Of a stretch of 64,000 nucleotides of DNA, positions 9,039 to 16,787 are shown in pieces; within the stretch, counting starts at the first letter, position 1; each line of letters starts with the position of its first letter. The DNA is taken from assembly GCF_018403685.1 (NCBI RefSeq), contig NZ_BOVK01000006.1:173648-237647 (forward strand), written 5' to 3'. Source of the DNA: Xylanibacillus composti. Its GTDB lineage: Bacteria > Bacillota > Bacilli > Paenibacillales > K13. The notes beneath the pieces were generated by a model. That model did no database searches. It was not told the DNA's origin and saw only the letters and a program-made list of their open reading frames with translations. Made by a program: the position numbers and the translations under genes.

Positions 9039-9332
9039 ATGCCCTATGTGTTGCATAATCAGTCCAGCGGAGAATTGCACGCATGCATGCAAGTCAATCA
9101 CTACGATCTGGGCTACTACGGAGTAAAGGCATGGGAAACGAAGGAACAGGCTGAGGCGGAATGTGCAGACTTGCTGCGAGAGGGGCACTTAACCGGTGAC
9201 TGGCAGGTGCTGCAAGTAGAAGAACAAACGTTGAAGCTCAGCAATGTAAAGCTTAAGAACAATCCGGCCTACGTTGTATTCTGGTCAGATCAGTCTCTTC
9301 GCGTGAGCAGAAGAGAGACAAACGAATTGTGA
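9039..9332 (+). CDS. Small conserved hypothetical protein of the oxidoreductase operon
   Basis: A 97-residue acidic protein with no recognised domain; the first half is rich in aromatic residues (NHYDLGYYGVKAW) and a central helix is Ala/Glu-rich. It starts a few nucleotides after the alpha-beta subunit stop and is the last gene before the operon terminator, so it may be an accessory or regulatory partner of the oxidoreductase, but this rests on position only. ATG 9039 is preferred because AAAGGA lies 9 nt upstream; the ATG at 9033 would leave only 3 nt. Confidence 0.7.
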   Translation: MPYVLHNQSSGELHACMQVNHYDLGYYGVKAWETKEQAEAECADLLREGHLTGDWQVLQVEEQTLKLSNVKLKNNPAYVVFWSDQSLRVSRRETNEL

Positions 9333-9346
9333 CAAGCAGCTTCAGA

Positions 9347-9400
9347 CGTCGCTTTATTCCCGTCTAACCTCGGGGATCAAGCGGCGTTTGTTTGTTTTTT
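9347..9400 (+). terminator. Strong intrinsic terminator of the oxidoreductase operon
   Basis: A 15-bp stem (CGTCGCTTTATTCCC pairing with GGGGATCAAGCGGCG, one mismatch and two wobbles) with a 10-nt loop is followed by TTTGTTTGTTTTTT. The right arm and T-tract lie inside the 3' end of the convergent gene. Confidence 0.85.
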
Positions 9401-9868
9401 CACCCATTTCAGAAATTGAAGATTAAGCAGCAGCACAACTAAATATACAGGACTTGAATAGATCAGCTTCCATTCATTATAGGTAAACACATGAGCGGTG
9501 GAAGCGAGTTTTTCCAACCCGGTAATGGCCGCTGTAAATCCGAATATCAATAGGACGCGCATGTGCCGCGATTGGGTCAAATGTTGATGCAGAATCAAAA
9601 ACAGGTAGACTGGCGGGGGATATACGGCGAAATAAAGAAAAAGATCCATAAATTCAACTTTGGGCGAATCCATGACGTCGTAGAAATCAAATGGCTTGTC
9701 CGCGATCACATGATCGACGACTACTGCCAACGTAAAGTTAAACAACCAGATCATCGTACCATGAATCCAATTTACATACCGTCTTACAGCGCGCAGCATG
9801 GCCACGTTCACGAGAGCCGCGCAAATTACAAACCAATCGTTCGTATCAATGGGCATTAGAGGAATCAT
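9377..9868 (-). CDS. Integral membrane protein (CBO0543-like)
   Basis: A 163-residue protein with about four to five membrane segments. The central FYDVMDSPKVEFMDLFLYFAVYPPPVYLFL stretch (cited by its ends at about residues 60-90) and the later EWKLIYSSPVYLVVLLLN segment recall the CBO0543 family of Bacillales membrane proteins; this match is from memory. It overlaps the upstream gene by ATGA, so the two are translationally coupled. The last codons lie within the operon terminator of the opposite strand. Function unknown. Confidence 0.65.
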   Translation of the reverse strand: MIPLMPIDTNDWFVICAALVNVAMLRAVRRYVNWIHGTMIWLFNFTLAVVVDHVIADKPFDFYDVMDSPKVEFMDLFLYFAVYPPPVYLFLILHQHLTQSRHMRVLLIFGFTAAITGLEKLASTAHVFTYNEWKLIYSSPVYLVVLLLNLQFLKWVKKQTNAA

Positions 9869-10320
9869 AACCGCTCATGTCCTTCCATCAGGAATCGGTC
9901 GATCAGTTGGGTACAAGCATATGCAAGCAAGAGAACGACTAACCAATAGGAGTATGATGCATCTCTGGACCAAGAGCGGAACTCGACAATGTTCCAATTA
10001 TGGAACCATTCGAAAAGCTGGGAGAACAGACTGATCCAGAGGAGTCCAGCTGCGGTTTGCATCCATAGGCGCCTATTGATGTTCCATATATAGAATAAGG
10101 CGATTATAGCGGCCGGAACGATCACGATAACAAATAATTTGCCGAACCACTGTATGGGATGCGTTTCCCTAAAAACAAGCCATTCCGTATTCAAGCTAAT
10201 TGCATAAAATGCCATATGGCTAACGGAGATTGCAACAAACACATAAGCGGTCCACCGTAATTTCCACATAGAATTGCACGTCCATTTCCATTCGGGGATT
10301 GGCTGCTGATTCGTAACCAC
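9865..10320 (-). CDS. Integral membrane protein
   Basis: About 151 residues with four hydrophobic segments (near residues 22-45, 62-82, 90-110 and 125-142) and a charged C-terminus. It is the first gene of a two-gene unit; its TGA overlaps the ATG of the next membrane gene. The start is uncertain: the GTG at 10320 has no clear ribosome site, and an internal ATG at 10269 would remove 17 polar residues without touching the first membrane segment. I do not recognise a family. Confidence 0.55.
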   Translation of the reverse strand: MVTNQQPIPEWKWTCNSMWKLRWTAYVFVAISVSHMAFYAISLNTEWLVFRETHPIQWFGKLFVIVIVPAAIIALFYIWNINRRLWMQTAAGLLWISLFSQLFEWFHNWNIVEFRSWSRDASYSYWLVVLLLAYACTQLIDRFLMEGHERL

Positions 10321-10486
10321 TATTCTGACACGAAATGGTTGGCATTATTCTGCATAGGCTCCCATCCGAGTGAATGAAGAATTCCCCAAAAAGGTGTTCA
10401 AGGATTGGAAAGTGTATTATGATTAAAGGTAGTGTAAAGGCTCTCAAGACGGTAACTGGAAACCATATTGCGGGGTGGATACAAGC

Positions 10487-10972
10487 GTGAATGCGGAAAC
10501 TCTATGGAAACAGATGGAAGAAGCGGCTACGGAAGAAGAAAAACTGACCCTCGGAGGGATTGTAGCCAAGGAAGGCTATACGTTATTTTATGAATGGCTG
10601 GAAAGTTTTAAGGACAAGATCAAGCATTACGAGGAAGCGGAAGCAGAACATATTTCGCGGCTGTTGAAACTTGCGGAAGAGGTCATCCCCAATCCTGGAT
10701 TGATCAGTCCTTCCTGGTCACATATATGGGAACAGCTGCAGCGCATGATCGCAGCGAAGAATGAAGTGTTGAAACAAGTGCCGCAGACTGAGCGGAATGG
10801 AGAGTGGCAGGTTATCCTGGACAACCCCTACAGCAATGATCCCATTGTCTGCTATCCGCATCTATCCTTCATGGAAGGCGCCTATTTATATGGGTATTTC
10901 CGTGCGGATCTCCTGAAAAATGAGTATGTGCGCCTGCAAAAGATCATGACGCTGATTCAGAGTGAAAATTGA
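10487..10972 (+). CDS. Hypothetical helical protein
   Basis: About 161 residues, strongly acidic and probably mostly helical, with an N-terminal EEAATEEEKL helix and a conserved-looking aromatic end (YPHLSFMEGAYLYGYFR). GTG 10487 is chosen because GGGGTGGA lies 7 nt upstream; an in-frame GTG at 10475 sits inside that site. No enzyme motif, signal peptide or membrane segment is visible. It lies between a minus-strand membrane pair and a Spo0E-like gene. Confidence 0.65.
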   Translation: MNAETLWKQMEEAATEEEKLTLGGIVAKEGYTLFYEWLESFKDKIKHYEEAEAEHISRLLKLAEEVIPNPGLISPSWSHIWEQLQRMIAAKNEVLKQVPQTERNGEWQVILDNPYSNDPIVCYPHLSFMEGAYLYGYFRADLLKNEYVRLQKIMTLIQSEN

Positions 10973-11060
10973 TGTTCACCACCGACGAATTGTGACAGCA
11001 TTTGCAGGGCATTTGCCATATACTTAGATGGATTATGCGTTGAAGGAGTTTTTGGGGAAC

Positions 11061-11249
11061 ATGAGACCTTCCTATGCAACAAGAAACAGCAAGGCACTAA
11101 AAGAAGAAATTGAGAGCTTGCGGCAAGAGCTGGTCCGGTCCGTTCATACGAACGGCAGTTTTGTACATGAACAAGTGCTGCACATCAGCCAGCAGCTGGA
11201 CAAGCTGATTTTCGAGTTGCAAAGACATAAACAGAAAAAAACTAACTAA
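11061..11249 (+). CDS. Spo0E-like aspartyl-phosphate phosphatase
   Basis: A 62-residue two-helix protein. The second helix carries SQQLDKLI, matching the SQELD signature of the Spo0E family that dephosphorylates Spo0A~P and delays sporulation. The first helix (EIESLRQELV) is also typical. ATG 11061 is preferred: GGGGAA and AAGGAG lie upstream, while the earlier ATG at 11028 sits almost on a TATACT box (11019-11024) and lacks a ribosome site. A terminator follows. The second Q in place of E in the signature is a conservative change. Confidence 0.75.
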   Translation: MRPSYATRNSKALKEEIESLRQELVRSVHTNGSFVHEQVLHISQQLDKLIFELQRHKQKKTN

Positions 11250-11297
11250 GCGTCACGCGTGTCCAATCCGTCTAAGCTATCGAAAACGTATATTGAA

Positions 11298-11338
11298 GGG
11301 TGTCAACAAGCATGAAGCGCTTGACGGCAGCCTTTTTT
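11298..11338 (+). terminator. Intrinsic terminator after the Spo0E-like gene
   Basis: GGGTGTCAA and TTGACGGCAGCC form an imperfect stem (core GTCAA/TTGAC) ending in CCTTTTTTT. The T-tract is clear; the lower stem has mismatches. Confidence 0.6.
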
Positions 11339-11459
11339 TCATTGCTTCCTTATGCTTGGCATATCCAAGATTTTATGTATTCTCCAGCTCCCAAAGGTTT
11401 AAGTATTGCCTCTAAGGGAGAAAATAACAGCATGAAGAGATAGGAATGGAGGATGAAAC

Positions 11460-12035
11460 ATGAAGCGATGGATAGGAGCTGGAACGGTTTTGTTCATGGC
11501 TCTGGCCATTTGGACGTGGCTTGGTCAGCATGAGGAAAAAGCGACCTGGAACGAAGCAGAGGAAGCGGCGGCATCCGGCGAAGCCGTACATGTAGCCTTG
11601 CTGAATCAAAAAGGAGAACAGATTGGCAATATTCACTTGAGGCAAATGGAGGAAGGTCTGGAAATTCAATTAAAAGCAGATCGTTTGCCTGCCGGGGAGC
11701 ATGCGCTGCATGTGCATGAGCGCGGGGTGTGTGAGACACCGGATTTTCAGTCAGCCGGCGAGCATTATAATCCGACCAAGAGCAAGCATGGTTTTCTGAA
11801 CAAGGACGGTCCGCATGCCGGGGATTTGCCCAATATTACGGTCGATGCGGGAGGACAGGCAAATGCGAAGTTTATCACGAATCGCCTGACAATCGATCCC
11901 CGTGCAAAAACGACGCTGTTTAGCAAATCTGGCACGGCCTTTGTCATCCACGAGAAAGCGGACGATTATTTCACTGAGCCGGCAGGCGATGCAGGAGCAC
12001 GCATTGCGTGCGGTGTCATTGCTGAACCGAAATAA
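11460..12035 (+). CDS. sodC: Cu/Zn superoxide dismutase family protein
   Basis: A 191-residue protein with an N-terminal hydrophobic segment (residues 5-22) that can act as signal or membrane anchor; no lipobox cysteine is present. The mature domain keeps the Cu ligands (HVH and GEHYNP), the Zn-binding loop (HGFLNKDGPHAGDLPN with its Asp), the last Cu His in VIHEKADDY, and the two cysteines of the disulfide (RGVC and RIACGVI). It would dismute superoxide outside the membrane. The full ligand set suggests an active enzyme, unlike Bacillus subtilis YojM, which is reported to lack a copper ligand. GGAGG precedes the ATG by 7 nt. Confidence 0.9.
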   Translation: MKRWIGAGTVLFMALAIWTWLGQHEEKATWNEAEEAAASGEAVHVALLNQKGEQIGNIHLRQMEEGLEIQLKADRLPAGEHALHVHERGVCETPDFQSAGEHYNPTKSKHGFLNKDGPHAGDLPNITVDAGGQANAKFITNRLTIDPRAKTTLFSKSGTAFVIHEKADDYFTEPAGDAGARIACGVIAEPK

Positions 12036-12043
12036 TGGCTGCT

Positions 12044-12400
12044 TCAACAACCGTGTCTGGATATAGGGTGATGATAGGCCCCCTTATCCGAGGCGCGGTT
12101 GTGATGTTTTTGCAGCCGTTGCTGCAGCATTTCGATGAATTGGCGGTCAGCAGCGGCTTCAGATTGATTGTTGGCCAATTTGCCGGCTTCCGGATTTTCC
12201 TTTGGAATCGTGCTCATCGAAAGACGCATCAGCACGTAGACGATCACAAACAGGCCGAAGGACAGAAGGGTGCAGAGCATAAATACAGCCCGCATCCAAC
12301 TGATCGATATGTTCCACGCAGCAGCGGCTTCAGCGCAAACGCCCAACAACCATTTACGGGCAGGGCGTTTCTGATTGACAGCAGACGGAGTGTGTTGCAT
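12044..12400 (-). CDS. PspC-domain protein
   Basis: A 118-residue protein with the PspC pattern: KWLLGVCAEAAAAW, a conserved R (WMRAVF), then a single hydrophobic span (residues about 38-60, ending YVLMRLSMSTIPKE). The rest is a soluble, basic tail. PspC proteins sit in the membrane and act in envelope-stress responses. The gene is convergent with sodC, with 8 nt between the stops. GGGAAGGATG precedes the ATG. No PspA homologue is adjacent. Confidence 0.78.
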   Translation of the reverse strand: MQHTPSAVNQKRPARKWLLGVCAEAAAAWNISISWMRAVFMLCTLLSFGLFVIVYVLMRLSMSTIPKENPEAGKLANNQSEAAADRQFIEMLQQRLQKHHNRASDKGAYHHPISRHGC

Positions 12401-12624
12401 GCATTCACATCCTTCCCCAACATCCTCATTGAAACGGTTAGTTTTATTGTAATGGATCTTGACATGTTTCTGTACAGACTGCAGAAGGTTTCTGCTGCCC
12501 GACTATGGTCTAGGAAATTTCGGTCCAGAGGCGGATTGTCATTCGGGCAACAGATGCTGTCCATTGCATGAGGGACAAACCAGGTGCGCATGCTAGATAC
12601 CAAACGAGAAGGAAGGATGATGAT

Positions 12625-13506
12625 TTGGAGATGGCTACATCAACTCAGTCGCAGCCCCAGACCGTTATGCCTCCGCAGCATCAGAATCAGCAGCCGGGGA
12701 TCGAATCCCGGATGCATCCGCGGCCCGAATTCGAGGACAAGCAGTATAAAGCGGCCGGCAAGCTGAAGGATAAAGTCGCGATCATAACCGGTGGGGACAG
12801 CGGGATTGGTCGGGCAATCGCGGTTGCATATGCAAAAGAAGGGGCAGATGTCGTGATTGCATATTTGGACGAGCATGGGGATGCGGAGGAGACGAAGCGG
12901 CAGGTGGAGCAGGAACAGCGGAAATGCCTGGCCGTACAAGGTGATATTGGGGATGAGGATGTTTGCCGTCATATCGTTGAACAAGCGCTAGGCAAATTCG
13001 GAAAATTGGATATTCTTGTGAACAACGCCGCGGAACAGCATCCGCAAAAAAGCATTGCCGATATTAGCAGGCAGCAGCTGGAGCGAACTTTTCGCACTAA
13101 TGTGTTCGCGATGTTCAGCTTGACCCAAGCGGCACTGCCTCACCTTAAGCAAGGGAGCGCAATCATTAATACAGCTTCGATTACCGCCTACAAGGGAAGC
13201 GAACAGCTGGTTGATTATTCTGCTACGAAAGGGGCAATCGTCTCGTTTACTCGCTCCCTGGCCCTGCAGCTCGCGGGACAAGGAATTCGGGTCAACGGCG
13301 TAGCGCCAGGACCGATTTGGACACCGCTGATTCCATCTACATTCCCGGCGGACGCCGTTGCCAAATTTGGCGCGGATACGCCCATGAAAAGGCCCGGTCA
13401 ACCGGATGAGCTTGCGCCAGCCTATGTGTATTTGGCCAGCAACGATTCCTCTTACATGACCGGCCAGATGCTGCATATTAATGGAGGGGATATCGTCAAT
13501 GGCTAG
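12625..13506 (+). CDS. SDR family oxidoreductase (YhdF/GSP39-like)
   Basis: An NAD(P)-dependent short-chain dehydrogenase of about 293 residues. A proline/glutamine-rich N-terminal tail precedes the Rossmann fold: GGDSGIGRA nucleotide-binding turn, LVNNAA, catalytic Ser of NTASITAYKG, Tyr and Lys of DYSATKGA, and the C-terminal GGDIVNG. This subclass with the long tail is a general-stress/spore type in Bacillus (YdaD, YhdF, YhxC). TTG 12625 is preferred (GGAAGGA 7 nt upstream); ATG 12631 is a two-residue shorter alternative. It overlaps the following spore-protein gene by 8 nt. Confidence 0.88.
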   Translation: MEMATSTQSQPQTVMPPQHQNQQPGIESRMHPRPEFEDKQYKAAGKLKDKVAIITGGDSGIGRAIAVAYAKEGADVVIAYLDEHGDAEETKRQVEQEQRKCLAVQGDIGDEDVCRHIVEQALGKFGKLDILVNNAAEQHPQKSIADISRQQLERTFRTNVFAMFSLTQAALPHLKQGSAIINTASITAYKGSEQLVDYSATKGAIVSFTRSLALQLAGQGIRVNGVAPGPIWTPLIPSTFPADAVAKFGADTPMKRPGQPDELAPAYVYLASNDSSYMTGQMLHINGGDIVNG

Positions 13507-13783
13507 ACGACGGCGGGCTATTATGCCGCAGGCGGAAGAAGGGCTGCGGCAATTCAAGGGCGAGGTGATGCGCCAATACGGCTATGTCGTTCATCCGGAA
13601 AGACCGGATGCCGTCAAATTTGAGGTGGCGAGATCGCTGGGCGTTCCTATGCAAAGGGGATACAACGGCCATCTGACCTCAGAAGATGCAGGGCGTGTCG
13701 GCGGCAAAATCGGCGGGGCGATGGTCAGGGAAATGATTCGTCAGGCCCAGTCTGAATTGGCAAGAAAACACCAACCGGATTAG
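13499..13783 (+). CDS. Alpha/beta-type small acid-soluble spore protein
   Basis: The last 55 residues match the DNA-binding alpha/beta SASP domain: KFEVARSLGV, which contains the germination-protease cleavage site (after FE), then NGHLTSEDAGRVGGKIGGAMVREMI. Such proteins coat spore DNA. At 94 residues it is longer than the usual 60-72, because of an N-terminal basic extension starting MARRRRAIM. ATG 13499 has GGAGGGGA 9 nt upstream and overlaps the SDR stop by 8 nt, so the two are coupled. An earlier frame start at 13481 lacks a ribosome site. Confidence 0.85.
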   Translation: MARRRRAIMPQAEEGLRQFKGEVMRQYGYVVHPERPDAVKFEVARSLGVPMQRGYNGHLTSEDAGRVGGKIGGAMVREMIRQAQSELARKHQPD

Positions 13784-13829
13784 CTTGACAAAATTGTGAC
13801 AATCTCATTGCCATGCTATGAAAGCATGC

Positions 13830-13866
13830 CAAAACCGGCTCCCGGGCAGGGGGTCGGTTTTGCTTT
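13830..13866 (+). terminator. Intrinsic terminator after the spore-protein gene
   Basis: CAAAACCG and CGGTTTTG form a perfect 8-bp lower stem, extended inward by GCTCCC/GGGGGT, and are followed by CTTTT. The run overlaps the -35 of the next promoter. Confidence 0.75.
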
Positions 13867-13888
13867 TGCCGTTGGAGCAAGGTATACT
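13860..13888 (+). promoter_or_regulatory. Sigma-A-type promoter of the lipoprotein gene
   Basis: TTGCTT (13860-13865), a 17-nt spacer and TATACT (13883-13888) precede the lipoprotein start by about 28 nt. Confidence 0.65.
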
Positions 13889-13915
13889 TTTAGTTTGAAA
13901 TGTGAGGTGAGGCAA

Positions 13916-14332
13916 ATGGATAAAATGCGTACATATGGGTTGGTCGGACTGCTGCTTCTTCTGGGTGCGGCGCTTGTAGGCTGCGGCAATGCAGACAATA
14001 ATCACGCGGGACATGGAGGGCCTCCTACCGGAAGCATGATCGGGGTGGAGATCTCTATTGAACCGCAAGCAGCATCTGCCGGACAAGAGGTTGACTTGAA
14101 GGCGGCGGTCACGCAGGATGCGGAGCAGGTAGAAGATGCAGATGAAGTCATGTTCGAGGTGCGCCAATCAGGTTCCGATGATCGAGCTATGCTGATGGGG
14201 GAACATGCGGGCGAGGGGATGTACACGGTCACACATGTTTTTCCTGAGGCCGGCACGTACTTCGTTACGGCGCACGTGACAGCAAGAGGCATGCATAACA
14301 TGCCTACGCTGGAAGTCGACATAGCCGAGTAA
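13916..14332 (+). CDS. FixH/YtkA-like lipoprotein
   Basis: A 138-residue secreted lipoprotein. The signal peptide ends in a lipobox (LVGC, Cys23), followed by a His/Gly linker (NNHAGHGG) and one beta-sandwich domain with the YtkA pattern: IEPQAASAGQEV at the start and FPEAGTYFVTAHVTARGMHNMP at the end. The His and Met residues (AGHGG, MHNMP) suggest metal, possibly copper, binding; this is inference. ATG 13916 follows AGGTGA by 5 nt. It has its own promoter and terminator, so it is a single-gene unit. Confidence 0.78.
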   Translation: MDKMRTYGLVGLLLLLGAALVGCGNADNNHAGHGGPPTGSMIGVEISIEPQAASAGQEVDLKAAVTQDAEQVEDADEVMFEVRQSGSDDRAMLMGEHAGEGMYTVTHVFPEAGTYFVTAHVTARGMHNMPTLEVDIAE

Positions 14333-14352
14333 CACAGGCCACTTGACAAGAA

Positions 14353-14405
14353 GGGATGGCTCTCGCGTCAAGCCAAGTTTGGCGCAAGAGACCGGTCCCT
14401 TTTTG
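14353..14405 (+). terminator. Intrinsic terminator after the YtkA-like gene
   Basis: A GC-rich imperfect hairpin (GGGA...TCTCGCG against CGCAAGAGACCGGTCCC) is followed directly by TTTTT. Confidence 0.65.
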
Positions 14406-14486
14406 TATGGAAAAGAAGCGCTGCCGCTAGTCATGGAAGCGGTTGCGATGTACAATAGAGCCATTAGGGAAAGGAGCAAAAGACTT

Positions 14487-16787
14487 ATGGGGAAGACCAA
14501 GCATTCGGGGCCGGTACGTCTGCCTATGAAACCGGACCCCTCACTGTGGGCGGGAGCAGTACCGTTCGGATTAGGCGAGACCAAGCCCCGTCATCTTCGC
14601 GATACAGTCAAGGCGGCCTGGCAAAATCGGGATCGACTGGGCTATGCTTACCGCATTTTGACCGAAGGTGTTTGCGATGGTTGCGCGCTTGGCGTTGCAG
14701 GCCTGAAGGATCAGACGTTGAAAGGGCCTCATCTTTGCACGACCCGATTGAATGTGCTCCGGCTCAATACGATGCCGGAGATGAAAGAAGAATGGCTGCA
14801 TGCGGATATAGACCAGCTGGAAAAGCTGAGCAGCGCCGAGCTGCGCGAGCTGGGACGCATTCCTTATCCGCTTCGGCGCAAGGCGGGAGAACGCCGATTT
14901 ACGCGGATCAGCTGGGAGGAAGCAATGGAGCGAATAGCAGGAGCTATTCGGTCTTATGGTCCGAAGAGCACGGCGTTCTATTTAACGGCGCGCGGCATTA
15001 CGAATGAGGTGTATTATACAGCAGCCAAAGCAGCGAGGCTGATCGGCACGAATCATATCGACAACGCCTCGCGTATTTGTCACGCCCCGTCCAAGACAGC
15101 GCTCAAGCGCTCGGTGGGCATAGCCGCTTCCAGCTGCTCCTACAAGGATTGGATCGGCACCGATGTGCTCGTATTTTGGGGCAGTGTAGCTGCGAATAAT
15201 CAGCCGGTGTCCACTAAATATATGTACGCGGCCAAGAGAAAAGGCACCAGGATCATTGTGATTAATCCGTACAAGGAACCGGCCATGGAGAAGTATTGGG
15301 TGCCTTCGATTCCGGAATCTGCCTTGTTCGGCACCAAGCTTGCGGACGATTTTTATCAAGTCAATATCGGCGGAGATATTGCGCTCATGAACGGCATTAT
15401 GAAACGATGGTTCGAAATGGAGCTGGAGCAAGCGGGAACCGCCATTGATTGGGCGTTCGTGGAGCAGCATACGGAAGGCATTGAGAAGCTTCGTGCTCAT
15501 ATTATGGAGCAGGATTGGGCGTTGCTCGAACAATCTTCCGGCTTGAGCCGGGAACGCATCAGCGAATTGGCGCACTTGCTTGCGCGCTCGCGCTCGGCTG
15601 TTTTTGTCTGGAGCATGGGATTGACCCAGCATCATTTCGGCACAGACAATATTTCGCAAGTAGCAAACCTGGCGCTGCTTCGCGGTTTTCTTGGTCGGGA
15701 GCACTGCGGGCTCATGCCGATTCGCGGACACAGCGGCGTCCAAGGAGCGGGAGAAATGGGGGCGGACCCGTATTCGCTTCCGGGCGGAGACTTTACTGAG
15801 GAGCATCGTACGCGCCTGGCTGCCCTATGGGGATTTGCTCTGCCGGAATGGCAGGGAGATCCCGTTGGGACCAGCTTGGAGCATGCCCTGCTGCCAGAAG
15901 ACGACGAGCGCAAATTGCAGGTGCTGCATACCTCCGGGGGGAATTTTCTCGAAACGATGCCGAATCCGGAGTTTGCCCGCGCTTGTCTGGAGCAGGTGAG
16001 TGTGCGCGTGCATCAGGATATCGTGTTCAACCGTTCCACCTTGGTCGGGGCGAGAGAGGAAGTCATCGTGCTGCCGGCTATGACCCGTTATGAGCAGCCT
16101 GGAGGCGGAACGTCCACTTCGACAGAACGGATGGTGTATTTCTCGCCGGAAATTGAGGGCCACCGTGTACGGGAGGCTCGGGCAGAATGGAAAATTTACA
16201 CAGATTTGGCTTCCCGCGTTGTACCGGAGAAGGCCCACCTGATCCACTTCGCAAACGCGCAGGAAATTCGGGATGAAATTGCGCAAGCTGTCCCTTATTA
16301 TGACGGAATTCAGCATCTGCAGAGGCGCGGCGACTTCTTCCAATGGGGAGGAGCCTGGCTGTGCGAGGGCGGCATCTGCCCGACCGCTTCCGGCAAGGGG
16401 CAGCTGATTCCGATCACGCAGCCTGAGCTGCGCAAGCCTGAAGGGGAATTCTATGTGACGACACGCCGCGGCAAGCAGTTTAACTCGATGATTTATGGGG
16501 AGAAGGATCCATTCAATCAGGCGGGTCGCCACGATGTGCTGATGCATAAGCGTGACGCGCTTCAGCTGGGCCTGAAGGAGTGCGCGCCGATTACACTCTC
16601 GAACGCGCATGGAGAATTCAAAGGCTACGTCAAGCTGGCCGATGTCAAGCCGGGCAATTTGCAGGTGCACTGGCCGGAAGGCAACTGTCTGATGCCCAAA
16701 GGCGTATTCGAACGATATGCTGCCATTCCGGAGTACAATACCTTTGTCATGCTGCGTGTCCGTGAGGAGACAGATGGCTATGCATAA
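14487..16787 (+). CDS. FdhF/YdeP-type molybdopterin oxidoreductase
   Basis: A 766-residue protein of the formate-dehydrogenase-alpha-like YdeP family. Near the N-terminus CDGC (Cys63, Cys66) with a later LCTTRL Cys is the probable Fe-S cluster site; the RICHAPSK segment holds the Cys expected at the molybdenum-ligand position, then come WGSVAANNQPVS and INPYKEP of the molybdopterin-binding domain and a C-terminal molydopterin dinucleotide domain (RRGKQFNSM). There is no twin-arginine signal, so it is cytoplasmic. AAGGAG lies 10 nt before ATG 14487; the longer frame to 14343 runs through the upstream terminator. It overlaps fdhD by 14 nt. The physiological substrate of this family is not established. 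Confidence 0.88.
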   Translation: MGKTKHSGPVRLPMKPDPSLWAGAVPFGLGETKPRHLRDTVKAAWQNRDRLGYAYRILTEGVCDGCALGVAGLKDQTLKGPHLCTTRLNVLRLNTMPEMKEEWLHADIDQLEKLSSAELRELGRIPYPLRRKAGERRFTRISWEEAMERIAGAIRSYGPKSTAFYLTARGITNEVYYTAAKAARLIGTNHIDNASRICHAPSKTALKRSVGIAASSCSYKDWIGTDVLVFWGSVAANNQPVSTKYMYAAKRKGTRIIVINPYKEPAMEKYWVPSIPESALFGTKLADDFYQVNIGGDIALMNGIMKRWFEMELEQAGTAIDWAFVEQHTEGIEKLRAHIMEQDWALLEQSSGLSRERISELAHLLARSRSAVFVWSMGLTQHHFGTDNISQVANLALLRGFLGREHCGLMPIRGHSGVQGAGEMGADPYSLPGGDFTEEHRTRLAALWGFALPEWQGDPVGTSLEHALLPEDDERKLQVLHTSGGNFLETMPNPEFARACLEQVSVRVHQDIVFNRSTLVGAREEVIVLPAMTRYEQPGGGTSTSTERMVYFSPEIEGHRVREARAEWKIYTDLASRVVPEKAHLIHFANAQEIRDEIAQAVPYYDGIQHLQRRGDFFQWGGAWLCEGGICPTASGKGQLIPITQPELRKPEGEFYVTTRRGKQFNSMIYGEKDPFNQAGRHDVLMHKRDALQLGLKECAPITLSNAHGEFKGYVKLADVKPGNLQVHWPEGNCLMPKGVFERYAAIPEYNTFVMLRVREETDGYA

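Noticed and set aside
11360..11459. Sigma-B-like promoter (GTTTAA...GGGAGA) before sodC
   Set aside because: The -10 match is poor (GGGAGA against GGGTAT), so I do not claim it.
12035..12571. Plus-strand frame of 178 codons after sodC
   Set aside because: It is antisense to the PspC-domain gene, which has a clear domain and ribosome site; the plus frame has neither.
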